From: Cyanobacteriota bacterium
GTDB taxonomy: Bacteria > Cyanobacteriota > Vampirovibrionia > Vampirovibrionales > Vampirovibrionaceae
Assembly (NCBI GenBank): GCA_019751815.1
Contig: JAIEMW010000006.1
Coordinates: 1 to 62,537 of the forward strand
Length of the DNA stretch: 62,537 nt
Direction: 5' to 3'
Shown here: positions 8,122-17,281 of the stretch, piece by piece
Layout: the number at the start of each line of letters is the position of its first letter
How positions within the stretch are numbered: the first letter of the stretch is position 1
The notes under the pieces: model-generated
Database searches by the model: none
The model's input: the letters and a program-made list of their open reading frames with translations, nothing else
Told to the model about the DNA's origin: nothing
Translations under genes and position numbers: made by a program

Positions 8122-9035
8122 GGGCCTTTTCCTACTTTTCCGTTATCAGTCATTTGAGGGTTTGCTTCGTGAGGTTCTGCTTCGCTTGCCACCGTACTCA
8201 ATATTACTATATCGACCCGTCGGTTTTTTTGTTTCCCTTGAATAGATGAATTTAAGGCGAGAGGTTTATATTCTCCGTAACCACTGGCAGAAAGTTGAGC
8301 TGGAGAAAAGTGTCTGGCTTCAATTAAATAGCGAAGAATTTCTGTCGCTCGGGCTGTGGATAATTCAAAATTTGAGGGATACTGCGTTGTGGCGATTGGG
8401 GTATTGTCTGTGTGACCTTCAACACGGATAGGTTGATGTGTTTGCTTTAACACATCGGAGAGTTTGTTCAATGTTTCCTTGGCAGCGGGTGTTAATATGG
8501 CTGAGCCTGAAGGAAAGAGAATTTGATTTTTTAACGTAATCACCAAGCCACGATGTTCTTCTCGAAAGGCAATGTCTTGATTGCTTAGTGCTGATCCCTG
8601 CAGGGCTGTTTTCAGCGAATTTAATTCTGATGGAAGGCTTAGTGAAAGTCTTCGAGGTTTAGCGGTAACTGGAGGTTTTGATGCGGTGGTATTTGACGTA
8701 TTGCTTTCTAGACTGTTCACTTCACCATTCACTATGCTTTTGACTGGCGGCTTATTGAGCGGGCTTTGCAGTGCATACAGAACAATGAAAAACCCCAACA
8801 ATACAGTGACCATATCGGCATAAGGAATCATCCAACGTGATTTTCCGGTATAAGTCGCATGTTGGCTTAAATCATGTTCAATCGCTTCCAAGCGCTTGAG
8901 CATGGTCGCGCTGCGTTTTGAACCCTGACGGGTATCGATTGAGTCTTCTGGCATGGAGCGGCTAGAGACGGCTTTGCCCGGACCTCTATGAGCACCCGGA
9001 TCGCTGGTTCGGTAAAATAAGGGCTTTGCAGACAC
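8091..9035 (-). CDS. motB: Flagellar stator protein MotB
   Basis: Stator subunit that conducts ions and anchors to peptidoglycan. After a basic 70-residue cytoplasmic tail comes one TM helix (MIPYADMVTVLLGFFIVLYA) whose Asp is the ion-carrying residue. The periplasmic OmpA/MotB domain shows LFPSGSAILTP, VEGHTDNTP, NFELSTARA and NRRVDIVI, the peptidoglycan-binding signature. The GTG start at 9035 follows AGGGAG by 9 bp. It lies 35 bp after motA and overlaps fliL. The ion (proton or sodium) cannot be told from this alone. Confidence 0.94.
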   Translation of the reverse strand: MSAKPLFYRTSDPGAHRGPGKAVSSRSMPEDSIDTRQGSKRSATMLKRLEAIEHDLSQHATYTGKSRWMIPYADMVTVLLGFFIVLYALQSPLNKPPVKSIVNGEVNSLESNTSNTTASKPPVTAKPRRLSLSLPSELNSLKTALQGSALSNQDIAFREEHRGLVITLKNQILFPSGSAILTPAAKETLNKLSDVLKQTHQPIRVEGHTDNTPIATTQYPSNFELSTARATEILRYLIEARHFSPAQLSASGYGEYKPLALNSSIQGKQKNRRVDIVILSTVASEAEPHEANPQMTDNGKVGKGPWRDQQSPKI

Positions 9036-9070
9036 GCGAAGAAACTCCCTAAATCCTAAAATAAGTTATA

Positions 9071-10090
9071 TTACTGGAGAAGACTCAGATTGATACCGCG
9101 ACTGACACCACGATGAGAGAGTGCCAGCTCTTTAGAGTGGTCATTGTCGCCATCATGATCAAGATAGGGGTCATCGTGATCAAGCTGTTGATCAATATCA
9201 ATCGTATTAATATTTTTATTGAATAGATCATTCTCAGCGTTTGTTTCGGTATTAATCACTGGCTTGGTGATGACAGGGCGAGTAATTTCTCGGGGAATTT
9301 CTTGAATAAAGGCACAGAGCTTTTCTTCTGTAATCATAGGGTGATCTCCCGATTGAATACTAATGATCCCTTCGAGGAGCAGGGTTTTTTGAAACCACCG
9401 TTCACGGGCACCTTGACGCAATTTACCGGCCAAGGGGAGCAGAAATAAATTGGATAGTGCGACCCCGTAGAGTGTTGCGCTGAAGGCACTGGCCACACCA
9501 TTGCCTAATTGTGCTGGGTTTTGAAATAACGTGGTTGTATGAATGAGCCCGATAACCGCACCAATCAATCCCATGGTGGGGGCAAAGCCACCAGCAGCCT
9601 CAAAAATCCGGGCTTCATCCATGTCTTGGCGGTATGAAACCTCAATGTCCGTTGCCAGACTGTGATGTGTAAATGCTTCTGTTCTATTATCGATCAAGAG
9701 TTGAATCCCTTTGCGTAAAAAGGGAATATCAATCTGGTATAAGATACTTTGTAAGGCCAGAATGCCGTTACTGCGAACATACATGGCGGTGTCCGTCAGA
9801 TAGTCTACTGTTGCAATGGTGTCGTACCGTTCTATATAGAAGCAGCGCCTGAGTGCAGCGCCGGCCTTGAGCACTTGTGGCCATGAATGGCTAACTAAGG
9901 TGGCTGCAAACGTACCACCAAAGACAATTAATAGGGCATCTGGTCTCAGTATGGTTTCTAAGGGTGCCTGACAATAGATTAAAGCGACAAGCAGAATAAA
10001 CGCACCAAGGCCAAGTCCGGCAATGGTTGAAATGTCTTTCGTCTCTATTTCATTTGTGTAGCTATGGTTCTCAATGCGATGTTTGGACAT
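9071..10090 (-). CDS. motA: Flagellar stator protein MotA
   Basis: Four-helix stator subunit that pushes on FliG. Hydrophobic segments lie at about residues 23-45 and 52-70 and twice more in 165-225; the conserved motif FAPTMGLIGAVIGLIH and the cytoplasmic loop with charged residues are present. It differs from standard MotA by a tail of about 75 residues rich in Asp, His and Asn (DIDQQLDHDDPYLDHDGDND) after the last helix. I chose the ATG at 10090 (339 aa) with GAGGTG 11 bp upstream; a TTG at 10099 is closer to that site and possible. It is the first gene of the motA-motB-fliL-fliM-fliY operon. Confidence 0.93.
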   Translation of the reverse strand: MSKHRIENHSYTNEIETKDISTIAGLGLGAFILLVALIYCQAPLETILRPDALLIVFGGTFAATLVSHSWPQVLKAGAALRRCFYIERYDTIATVDYLTDTAMYVRSNGILALQSILYQIDIPFLRKGIQLLIDNRTEAFTHHSLATDIEVSYRQDMDEARIFEAAGGFAPTMGLIGAVIGLIHTTTLFQNPAQLGNGVASAFSATLYGVALSNLFLLPLAGKLRQGARERWFQKTLLLEGIISIQSGDHPMITEEKLCAFIQEIPREITRPVITKPVINTETNAENDLFNKNINTIDIDQQLDHDDPYLDHDGDNDHSKELALSHRGVSRGINLSLLQ

Positions 10091-10295
10091 TGTTATCAAT
10101 ACACCTCTTACGCCTGGACACCTCTTATGTCTGGGACAAATGAATCAAAAAACCGCTTATGCTGAAAAACAACCCCTGAAGAGTCTCTCTCTTTTAATTA
10201 AGATACTGGCTGTTGAAAGCAAAGACCTCGGACAGATGGGGGATTTAAAATCGGACGTTCAGTGTCACCCCGAATTGCTCTTATACTTTGCCGCA

Positions 10296-10324
10296 TTGTT
10301 CAAGGGCTTTAGATTGCTTATAAT
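10296..10324 (+). promoter_or_regulatory. Sigma-70-type promoter for the acyl-CoA dehydrogenase operon
   Basis: TTGTTC at 10296-10301, a 17-bp spacer and a perfect TATAAT at 10319-10324, 39 bp before the ATG at 10364. It is one of the best housekeeping promoter matches in the window. The rest of the 10091-10363 gap holds no convincing gene. Confidence 0.7.
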
Positions 10325-10363
10325 GCTCTCACGTTGGAATTGTTGAGAAAGGGTCAAGAGGCC

Positions 10364-11578
10364 ATGGATTTTGATTTAACCCCAGAACAACGCGAAGTCT
10401 GGCTCTGGGCCAAGGAATTTGCTGATAAAGAAATTGCGCCTCGGGTTGAGGAAAATGACCGTAATGCACAGTTTGATTTTGATCTGCTCAAAAAAATTGG
10501 GGATCAAGGCTTTTTTAGTGCTGTTCTGCCCTCACAATACGGCGGACAAGAAATTGATTACATCGCTTATGCCTTAATGACTGAGGAAATTGCCCGGGTT
10601 TGCTCCTCTACACGGACTTTGTTTTCTGTTCAAATTTCCTTGGTCGAGCTACCCATCCTTAAGTACGGGACAGAAGCGCAAAAGCAAAAATACCTCCCCA
10701 AGATGGCAACAGGCGAGCTGATTGGTTGTTTTGGTTTGACAGAGCCTAATGCCGGGAGTGATGCGGCTAATCAGCAAACAACTGCTGTGCAAGACGGTGA
10801 TTACTGGGTTTTGAACGGACAAAAAACCTGGATTTCTAACGGCAGTATTGCCAATGTTGCCATTGTGATTGCACAGGCCGATAAATCCAAAGGTCACAAA
10901 GGGATTTGCGCTTTCTTGGTTGAAACCGATACCCCAGGCTTTACTGCTCGGCAGATGAAACATAAGTTGGGTCTGAAGTCTTCAGACACCTCGGAGCTTT
11001 TCCTGGATAACGTCCGGGTTCATAAAGATCAGATGCTTGCGGGCTACGGCGAAGGCTTTAAAGTGGCGATGTTCTGTCTGGATCAAGGCCGCTTTAGTGT
11101 TGCTGCAGGCGCTGTGGGTGTTTCTCAAGGCTGCGTGGATATATCTACAAAGTATGCGATGGAACGGCAAGCCTTTGGACAGAAAATTGGCGAATTCCAG
11201 ATGATTCAGCAGATGATTGCTGAAATGGCCACTGAGTGTGAGGCAGGCCGGCTCTTGGTTTTACGAGCAGCACACCGTAAAAACCAAGGGATTCGCAACA
11301 CGCGTGAGACCTCGCTGGCTAAGCTATTTTGTGCAGAAGCCGCGATCAAGGCCAGTTACAATGCAGTTCAGGTTTTTGGGGGCTATGGGTTCTCAGAAGA
11401 ATACCCCGCTGCCCGTTATTACCGTGATGCCCGCGTGCTGAATCTGTATGAGGGTACTAGCCAAATTCACCGAATGATTATTGCCCAAGACGAGCTGAAT
11501 ATTCGTCCTGCAAATGGTCCAGGTTCTGCCAGAACACCTATCGAACGCTTTACCAATCCCCTAGTCAGCGTATTATAG
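10364..11578 (+). CDS. Acyl-CoA dehydrogenase
   Basis: FAD enzyme (404 aa) that oxidises acyl-CoA to trans-2-enoyl-CoA, passing electrons to ETF. Both family signatures are present: GCFGLTEPNAGSDAANQ, and VFGGYGFSEEYPAARYYRDA followed by LNLYEGTSQIHR, whose Glu is the usual catalytic base of short- and medium-chain enzymes. N-terminal helical, middle beta and C-terminal helical domains are complete. Chain-length or branched specificity cannot be read safely. The ATG at 10364 is used (GAAAGGG 10 bp upstream); the frame is open back to 10334 without a better start. Proline dehydrogenase follows after 24 bp, so both feed electrons to the quinone pool. Confidence 0.93.
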   Translation: MDFDLTPEQREVWLWAKEFADKEIAPRVEENDRNAQFDFDLLKKIGDQGFFSAVLPSQYGGQEIDYIAYALMTEEIARVCSSTRTLFSVQISLVELPILKYGTEAQKQKYLPKMATGELIGCFGLTEPNAGSDAANQQTTAVQDGDYWVLNGQKTWISNGSIANVAIVIAQADKSKGHKGICAFLVETDTPGFTARQMKHKLGLKSSDTSELFLDNVRVHKDQMLAGYGEGFKVAMFCLDQGRFSVAAGAVGVSQGCVDISTKYAMERQAFGQKIGEFQMIQQMIAEMATECEAGRLLVLRAAHRKNQGIRNTRETSLAKLFCAEAAIKASYNAVQVFGGYGFSEEYPAARYYRDARVLNLYEGTSQIHRMIIAQDELNIRPANGPGSARTPIERFTNPLVSVL

Positions 11579-11602
11579 TGGGCGTATCGTAAGGTTTTCC
11601 CA

Positions 11603-12544
11603 TTGAGTTTTTTCGATCAACTTCTGGTTACATTACTGCCCCTGGTGCCCAAACCCATTGTGCACCAGGTGGCCAGTAACTATGTCGCTGGAGAAACCAT
11701 TGATGATGTGATTCAGGTGGTCAAAGAACTGAATCAAGACGGGATGCTGGCCACCATCGATCTATTGGGTGAATTCATTCGACAGCCCAGTGAGGCAGAA
11801 CAGGCCGCTGACGCTTATGTGCATATTCTCAACGTGATTCAAGACCATAAACTTCAGGCCAATGTTTCAATAAAACTTTCTCAAATGGGCTTGTTACTAG
11901 ACAAAGAACTATGTTACCGCCTGATGAAACGGGTGGTGGCTGCTGCTGAGGAAACAAACAACTTTGTCCGGATTGATATGGAAGATTCTGCTTGTACGAG
12001 TGATACGATTGCCATTTATCTCAGGCTTCGCCAAGACAGTAAGCAGGTGGGAATTGTTCTGCAGGCCTATCTCCGCCGAACGTTGGGTGATGTTCGTCAT
12101 CTAATCGATGAACGGGCTGGCCATTTTAGGCTTTGCAAAGGAATCTACGTCGAACCCCGCGCCTTGGCTTTTAAAGACAGAGAATTGGTAAACCGAAACT
12201 ATGCCCTGGTTCTAGAGGAAATGATTAAGCATAAGGCTTATGTGGGTATCGCAACGCATGATGAGCGCTTGGTCTGGGAAGCGCAGCGATTGATCGATCA
12301 GTATCAAGTCCCCTCAGATCGGTATGAGTTTCAGATGCTGCTTGGGGTTGATCCCCAATTGCGACAAATTATACTGGGTGGTGGTCATAAATTGAGAGTT
12401 TACGTCCCGTTCGGTCAGCAGTGGTATGCGTATTCAATGCGTCGCCTGAAAGAAAACCCAACAGTGGCTCGTTATGTCATGCAGAGCACACTTCGCCGTT
12501 TCTGGTACTGGTTACAGAAAAAACCGGTCAAAGACTGGCACTAG
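11603..12544 (+). CDS. Proline dehydrogenase (monofunctional)
   Basis: FAD-dependent oxidation of L-proline to pyrroline-5-carboxylate, first step of proline use as carbon and nitrogen source. This is the short, single-domain beta-alpha barrel (313 aa) like PutB of Gram-positives and Thermus, without the P5C-dehydrogenase half of PutA. Conserved elements include VSIKLSQMG, RIDMEDSA, LQAYLRRT, LCKGIYVEP, ATHDERL and the substrate-binding YSMRRLKENP near the C-terminus. The TTG start is preceded by GTAAGG. Its last four bases overlap the end of murJ (CTAG serves as a stop on both strands). Confidence 0.93.
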   Translation: MSFFDQLLVTLLPLVPKPIVHQVASNYVAGETIDDVIQVVKELNQDGMLATIDLLGEFIRQPSEAEQAADAYVHILNVIQDHKLQANVSIKLSQMGLLLDKELCYRLMKRVVAAAEETNNFVRIDMEDSACTSDTIAIYLRLRQDSKQVGIVLQAYLRRTLGDVRHLIDERAGHFRLCKGIYVEPRALAFKDRELVNRNYALVLEEMIKHKAYVGIATHDERLVWEAQRLIDQYQVPSDRYEFQMLLGVDPQLRQIILGGGHKLRVYVPFGQQWYAYSMRRLKENPTVARYVMQSTLRRFWYWLQKKPVKDWH

Positions 12545-14154
12545 TTCTCTTTTGTCCGGTTTGGCATGAAAGACAAGAAGGATAATCGTTCAAAGAGATA
12601 GCTGGTTTCTGGGATGCGAAGTAGCCAGCACCCTGCTAGATAGGCTCCCAGACTGAGCAGCGAGTTTAGGGTCAATCGTCCAATCTCTTGCCAGACCGGT
12701 AGCTTGGCGTTGAGTGGTAATCCAAGCAGAGTTGTTTCAACCTGTTGTAAAAGTAAAATGCATCCACCCATCAGGATTCCAGCCACTAGAAGCTTGCCAA
12801 AAGCTGGAATCAACTGATGCATCCTCAAATGTGCAAAGTGCTTTCTCATCATCAGAGATAAAATCAGCATATTGATAGTTGTGATTAGGGTTGTAGCAAG
12901 TGTAATACCGCCAACCCCAAACGGGCCAATCAGCCACCAGTCTAATAATGCTTTTAACCCGATAGCGATAAGTCCAACAGTGAGAGGGGTTTTTGCATCG
13001 CCGAAGGCGTAAAAAACCCGGGTCAATGTGTCTCTTGCAAAATACGGAAGCATTTGAAATGCTTGAAACACCAGGGCCAATGTCACCATCTGGGTGGCAC
13101 CTGAGGTGAACTCTCCGTGCTGAAAGATAATTCGGATGGTGTTTTCCCCGTACATCAACATAATCACCAGCATCGGAATGCTAATGAACCAAAGACTGAT
13201 CACCCCAAGCTTAAATAACCGGCGAAGCTCATCCCAGTCTTGATCGGCGACACACCGGGTAAAACGAGGAAAAATGGGCACTAGTAGGGCTGTTTGTAAA
13301 ACGCCAATGGGGAGTTGTAGTAGCCTGTTGCTTAAAGTAACGGCAGTCCAGCCTCCAACGGGTAGCATTGAAGTGAAAAACATATCTACGTAGGTGATGA
13401 GTTGGCCTATGGTTGTCCCGACAATGGCTGGAAACAGAATTTCACCCAGTTGTTTCATTTCGGGGGTATCTCGCCAGGCAAAACTGGGTTTTAGACTGAA
13501 ACCACGACGAAAAAATTCTGGGAGTTGGCATAGAAACTGCCCAAAAGCGCCTCCCAGGGTGGCCCAGGCCAAAATCTGCCCTGTCGGGTCATGGGGACTC
13601 AGGCATAGGGTGAGGATCATCGTGATGTTCAGTATCGCTGGGGATAGGGAGGGCCATAGAAAGCTTTGATAGACATTCAGCAACCCGTAAAAAATGCCCA
13701 CCAAGCTACCAATTAAAATGACGGGACTCATAATCTGCAGTTGGGCAGCGGCACTACTGATCAGGGTGACATCCGCCCCAGGCAAAAGTATCTGCATCAG
13801 GGGAAGGGAAAAGAATGTGACCCCCAGTGAGAGCACGAGTCCGGCAATTGCGGTGAGTGTCATAAAAACGGAAGCCAGTTTTTGAGCAGTTTCTGGCGCT
13901 CGAATGCTGTCTTTGGGGATGAGTGAGGTGAAAATAGCCACGGTCGCTGTATGAAAAGGACCTCCTAATCCGCCCAAGAGAACAATGGCAAAACTCGGTA
14001 GTTGGGCTGCTGCCAGGTAAGCATCGCTCACCATACTGGCACCGTAGACGTGAACTATCTGCCAGTCTCGAACGGCACCCAAGAGTTTACTGACAATGGT
14101 GACTGCAGCAATTAAACCGGCTGCTCTGAGCAGGCTGGGTTCAGACTTTTTCAT
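12541..14154 (-). CDS. murJ: Lipid II flippase MurJ
   Basis: Inner-membrane MOP-superfamily transporter (537 aa, about 14 hydrophobic helices) that flips lipid II to the periplasmic face during peptidoglycan synthesis. Family motifs include SKLLGAVRDWQI at the N-terminus, AIVGTTIGQLITYVD, LSNRLLQLPIGVLQTALL and ARDTLTRVFYAFGDAKTP with the conserved Arg of the central cavity. It starts within the end of the upstream P-loop gene (ATGA overlap), giving translational coupling. A few C-terminal residues are polar (FMPNRTKEN). Confidence 0.95.
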   Translation of the reverse strand: MKKSEPSLLRAAGLIAAVTIVSKLLGAVRDWQIVHVYGASMVSDAYLAAAQLPSFAIVLLGGLGGPFHTATVAIFTSLIPKDSIRAPETAQKLASVFMTLTAIAGLVLSLGVTFFSLPLMQILLPGADVTLISSAAAQLQIMSPVILIGSLVGIFYGLLNVYQSFLWPSLSPAILNITMILTLCLSPHDPTGQILAWATLGGAFGQFLCQLPEFFRRGFSLKPSFAWRDTPEMKQLGEILFPAIVGTTIGQLITYVDMFFTSMLPVGGWTAVTLSNRLLQLPIGVLQTALLVPIFPRFTRCVADQDWDELRRLFKLGVISLWFISIPMLVIMLMYGENTIRIIFQHGEFTSGATQMVTLALVFQAFQMLPYFARDTLTRVFYAFGDAKTPLTVGLIAIGLKALLDWWLIGPFGVGGITLATTLITTINMLILSLMMRKHFAHLRMHQLIPAFGKLLVAGILMGGCILLLQQVETTLLGLPLNAKLPVWQEIGRLTLNSLLSLGAYLAGCWLLRIPETSYLFERLSFLSFMPNRTKEN

Positions 14155-14981
14155 AAGGAGACCATCGGCAGCGTTAAGGGAATACGGGTAGGAATGGAGA
14201 CATTCATGCCTTGGAGAATCGCGGATGTATCAATCTGTTGGTCCAGTTGTTTGTAGAGAGTAATTGGGCTGTTGCGTTCAGCCTCGAGATGAGCGATCCA
14301 AGGCAGATTGCCTAGCCAAGGAAGCCCCCATTGTAAACTGAGATAGCGTGCTTGCACTTCGAAAGCGGCAAGAGAAGAGGTGCTATCTTCTGTTTTTGGC
14401 CACTCAGTTTCTGGCCATAGCATTTGTCCAGTACACGTGTTGCTTACCCAGCCCAAGCATGGGAGTTTTTGGCTTGAGATCAGCTCAAAAAGCGGTGCAC
14501 ATTGATCAATCAGTGTGGGGGTCTTGGGGCAGACCAATAACAATTTAGATGGGGTGTTGGTCAAAATATCGATTACCGTAGGCACTTTAGGGCCAAAATG
14601 AGAAGCCTCCTCTGGAGCATGCCACCACGCCAGTGGGCTGGAGAAAGTGCCAGGGGTCTCAATCAAACACGGCAAAACAGCATCATTGATCTGCTGAATG
14701 CCACGCTGCCACTCTTGGCGTGACAAGTCAGTAGGCTTGGGTTTTTTGATTGTGTCCCATTGGCTGCGACTGGTTTGTTGTAGCCAATTTACGTCATTTA
14801 AGTGTTGTTCAAAATAAGGGTTGGCTTCATACAGAAACGGTATTCCTGCTTGCAGGCTGAGGCCATGTTGCCTGAATAGTCCACTCAGACCTGCTGTAAA
14901 TGTGGTTTTACCGGAACGAGGATAAACACTGGTAATCAGCAGATGATGAAACGCTTGTGATGACGGTTCTGATTTACTCAC
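14151..14981 (-). CDS. Dethiobiotin-synthetase-like P-loop NTPase
   Basis: 276 aa from the GTG at 14981, which has GAGGAG about 7 bp upstream; longer frames back to 15032 would overlap cca more and lack such a site. Near residue 17 it carries SVYPRSGKTTFTAGL, a P-loop of the BioD/CobQ/MinD class. Further support comes from LIETPGTF (Walker-B-like), LLLVCPKTPTLIDQ and LGWVSNTC, strand ends that match the BioD fold. Substrate residues of true BioD are not clearly seen and there are no biotin genes nearby. It overlaps cca by 8 bp and murJ by 4 bp. I assign the fold, not the reaction. Confidence 0.6.
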   Translation of the reverse strand: MSKSEPSSQAFHHLLITSVYPRSGKTTFTAGLSGLFRQHGLSLQAGIPFLYEANPYFEQHLNDVNWLQQTSRSQWDTIKKPKPTDLSRQEWQRGIQQINDAVLPCLIETPGTFSSPLAWWHAPEEASHFGPKVPTVIDILTNTPSKLLLVCPKTPTLIDQCAPLFELISSQKLPCLGWVSNTCTGQMLWPETEWPKTEDSTSSLAAFEVQARYLSLQWGLPWLGNLPWIAHLEAERNSPITLYKQLDQQIDTSAILQGMNVSIPTRIPLTLPMVSL

Positions 14982-16839
14982 GGGGAAGCTCCTCAGCGTA
15001 TAAAACGCCTTCATCAGCCTCAGTTTCATCAAACGGGGCGGTGGTACTGTCGGAAGACAAAACCATCCAGGATGAAGAGGGGCTGACTATACTCTGTGGG
15101 TGAGGCTCTGCTTCCAGTGTAATGGGCTGAAGCAGTAATTTTTTGATAAAAGAGACCTCATTGGCACGATCAGGCAGTTTACCCGTTAGTTTCTCAAACA
15201 GTAAGTGCTTAAGCATTCTCCCAATCGCTTTTCCTGAAGGCACACCTAGCTCTAGAAGGTCATCACCATTTAGTTCGGTTTTCAGATGAGCCCATTTACG
15301 GCGGTATACGTCAATCGCTTGCCTAACTAATTTAATGGATAGGGATTCTGGTCGTTTGATAGAAAGGATAGCAGCCAGGAGAGCAGCAAGGGGGATTTCA
15401 TGAAGCACCTCATAAATTTCTGCTGGGGAGGCTTTTTCTTGTATGCGAGCCAGTTTCTGCGACATTTGCAGCTGATGAAAGGCTTCAAGACAGTCTCTTT
15501 CTGAGCGGGTTAAGATTAATCGGTCTATCGTTTCGGCTTGAAGGTTCTCTGGAAATGGCTCTAAGAGCAAGCAGAGTTGAATTTCCCAGATAATAGTATC
15601 ATTCAGTACGTGAGGCCCAAAGTGCTCTCTGAGTTGGGTCAAATTTGGGTAGAAGTCATCGTATTGTTTTTGCCAATGGGCTTGAATGTCTTTCCACGCA
15701 TCAGCTGAAATATTTCCCAGGTGCATATTGGCCAAAGAGAGAATCTTCTCTGATAGAAAATAGTCCATCCAATTGGTGCTACGGTCGCTAGAACGGCTTG
15801 GGCTATTAGGAGTTTCTTCTCGCTTTGTAAAGGCCAGCAGAAATGATTTCAGCTCGGTCTTAATCCGCTCTCCCCCTCCGCGGTAACACTGTCCGCCGTA
15901 TTCAAAAAACGTGTCAATTAAATAACGGGTGGTGGGGGATAATTCGAACTGCTTGCGTGTTAAAAATTTGAGCGCGCGGAGAATCCGGCTGGGATCTTCA
16001 AAAAATGAGGCACTGTGTAGTACCTTTAGGGTCTTGGAATGAATATCCTTTACCCCTTGAGTATAGTCGATAATGTCTCCCAGTCTGTTAATAGACATTG
16101 CCAGCGAATTGACGGTGAAATCTCTGCGGTGAATGTCTAACTTAAGAGGCACACCCCTTTCTGTCACAGTGGGCAGGGCTCCGCAACTTTCATAATGCTC
16201 TTTTCGTGTCGAGGCAAAATCAAAGGCGATCTGATTTTTGTATTCCAGTTTTGCGGTGCCAAAATCTGGAAACATTTCTACCAGCGTAAAGTTTCGCGAT
16301 TGCTCCGCTATCCACTGGCAACAAGCGATAGCATTGCCTTCAACGGTGATGTCGACGTCCTGAATCTCTAAACGGCGGTGCTCTGCCAAAAGGGCATCGC
16401 GCGTAATCCCGCCAATCACATAGGCCGTGAACTCTCCGCGGTTTAAAAGAGACTGCAGTTCATACAGAGCAGCGACAAAGCTCCCAGGGAAATAGCGGGT
16501 TAATTGTCGGGTAAAGGTTTCTGAAATGGCTTGTACCGCCTTTTCCTGTAATTGTTTTTCCTCATCCGTTTGTTGAGAGAAAGACATCGTTGGGTCAAGG
16601 CATAAGTCATCCACCCTCATGGCGATTGCACGGACAGGCATATAGCCAAGTCCCATTCCCTGCATCAGTTTTAAGGCAGCAATATCCACCACAAAGCGGG
16701 GAGGGGCTGCGGCTTCCTCAGTCAAAGTAAGAATCCAGGGAGAAGGGACAGCCTCCTCTAAGTGTTTCCCTCCCAGAGGAAGGCACTGAAGGGCATCGTC
16801 AATTGAAAGTGAAGCAGAGATTTCCATGATGGATACCAT
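14974..16839 (-). CDS. cca: CCA tRNA nucleotidyltransferase / poly(A) polymerase family, with N-terminal extension
   Basis: Class II nucleotidyltransferase that adds or repairs tRNA CCA ends, or in some lineages adds A or CC only. Core motifs are YVIGGITRDALL, the metal-binding QDVDITVEG, AFDFASTRKEHYE, DIHRRDFTVNSLAMS and EDPSRILRALKF. These begin only at about residue 138; the first 135 residues (VVDIAALKLMQGMGLGYMPV and so on) match nothing I recognise, so the 621-aa protein is longer than the usual 400-450. The tRNA-Pro gene in this window already encodes CCA. First gene of a three-gene overlapping set with the P-loop gene and murJ. Confidence 0.88.
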   Translation of the reverse strand: MVSIMEISASLSIDDALQCLPLGGKHLEEAVPSPWILTLTEEAAAPPRFVVDIAALKLMQGMGLGYMPVRAIAMRVDDLCLDPTMSFSQQTDEEKQLQEKAVQAISETFTRQLTRYFPGSFVAALYELQSLLNRGEFTAYVIGGITRDALLAEHRRLEIQDVDITVEGNAIACCQWIAEQSRNFTLVEMFPDFGTAKLEYKNQIAFDFASTRKEHYESCGALPTVTERGVPLKLDIHRRDFTVNSLAMSINRLGDIIDYTQGVKDIHSKTLKVLHSASFFEDPSRILRALKFLTRKQFELSPTTRYLIDTFFEYGGQCYRGGGERIKTELKSFLLAFTKREETPNSPSRSSDRSTNWMDYFLSEKILSLANMHLGNISADAWKDIQAHWQKQYDDFYPNLTQLREHFGPHVLNDTIIWEIQLCLLLEPFPENLQAETIDRLILTRSERDCLEAFHQLQMSQKLARIQEKASPAEIYEVLHEIPLAALLAAILSIKRPESLSIKLVRQAIDVYRRKWAHLKTELNGDDLLELGVPSGKAIGRMLKHLLFEKLTGKLPDRANEVSFIKKLLLQPITLEAEPHPQSIVSPSSSWMVLSSDSTTAPFDETEADEGVLYAEELPRE

Positions 16840-16949
16840 TGTATCAACACCGTTGTTTAAATACTGGCTTGCCTTTGCCTTTGGGTCCCGGGTATTCTGA
16901 GATCTGAGTTAGCCCCCGTTCTCATCAGAGATATTGAGATTTAACGCCT

Positions 16950-17261
16950 ATGACCCCTCATACAGACAAACCAGAACTCAAGCAATTCCCGCGGATGACG
17001 CTCCATTGCGATTGTGGGAATGAGTTTAATGTAAACGTGATTCGACTGAGAAATAGCCAGCCTGTCCTCTGCCAAATCTGCGGTGAGGAGTTCCCCCTGG
17101 ATCTGGGAGAAACCTTTGCTAAGGCTCTCTACGATTTGTTTGCGGTGAAGCACGAGTTGGAAAACCGGAAAAGTCCCTTTGATATTTCCTTTATCTACAA
17201 GTCCACCTTTAAGCAGCCCCCAGCGCCTTACCCGTTTACTGAATCGGACTTTGAGAGCTAA
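16950..17261 (+). CDS. Small CxC...CxxC zinc-ribbon protein
   Basis: 103 aa. Residues 15-50 hold CDCGNEF and, 21 residues on, CQICGEEF, an evident zinc ribbon with a beta hairpin between. The rest is mixed helical (FAKALYDLFAVKHELE) ending in an acidic, aromatic tail. No enzymatic motif. It lies alone between divergent cca and convergent ubiX (20-bp gap). Such proteins often act in transcription or assembly complexes, but the role is unknown. Start ATG at 16950 has only weak GAGA upstream. Confidence 0.7.
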   Translation: MTPHTDKPELKQFPRMTLHCDCGNEFNVNVIRLRNSQPVLCQICGEEFPLDLGETFAKALYDLFAVKHELENRKSPFDISFIYKSTFKQPPAPYPFTESDFES

Positions 17262-17281
17262 TAGTTTTATATTTAGCCTTA

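Noticed and set aside
10074..10346. 90-codon plus-strand ORF between motA and acyl-CoA dehydrogenase
   Set aside because: It starts inside motA on the other strand and contains the promoter of the next operon.
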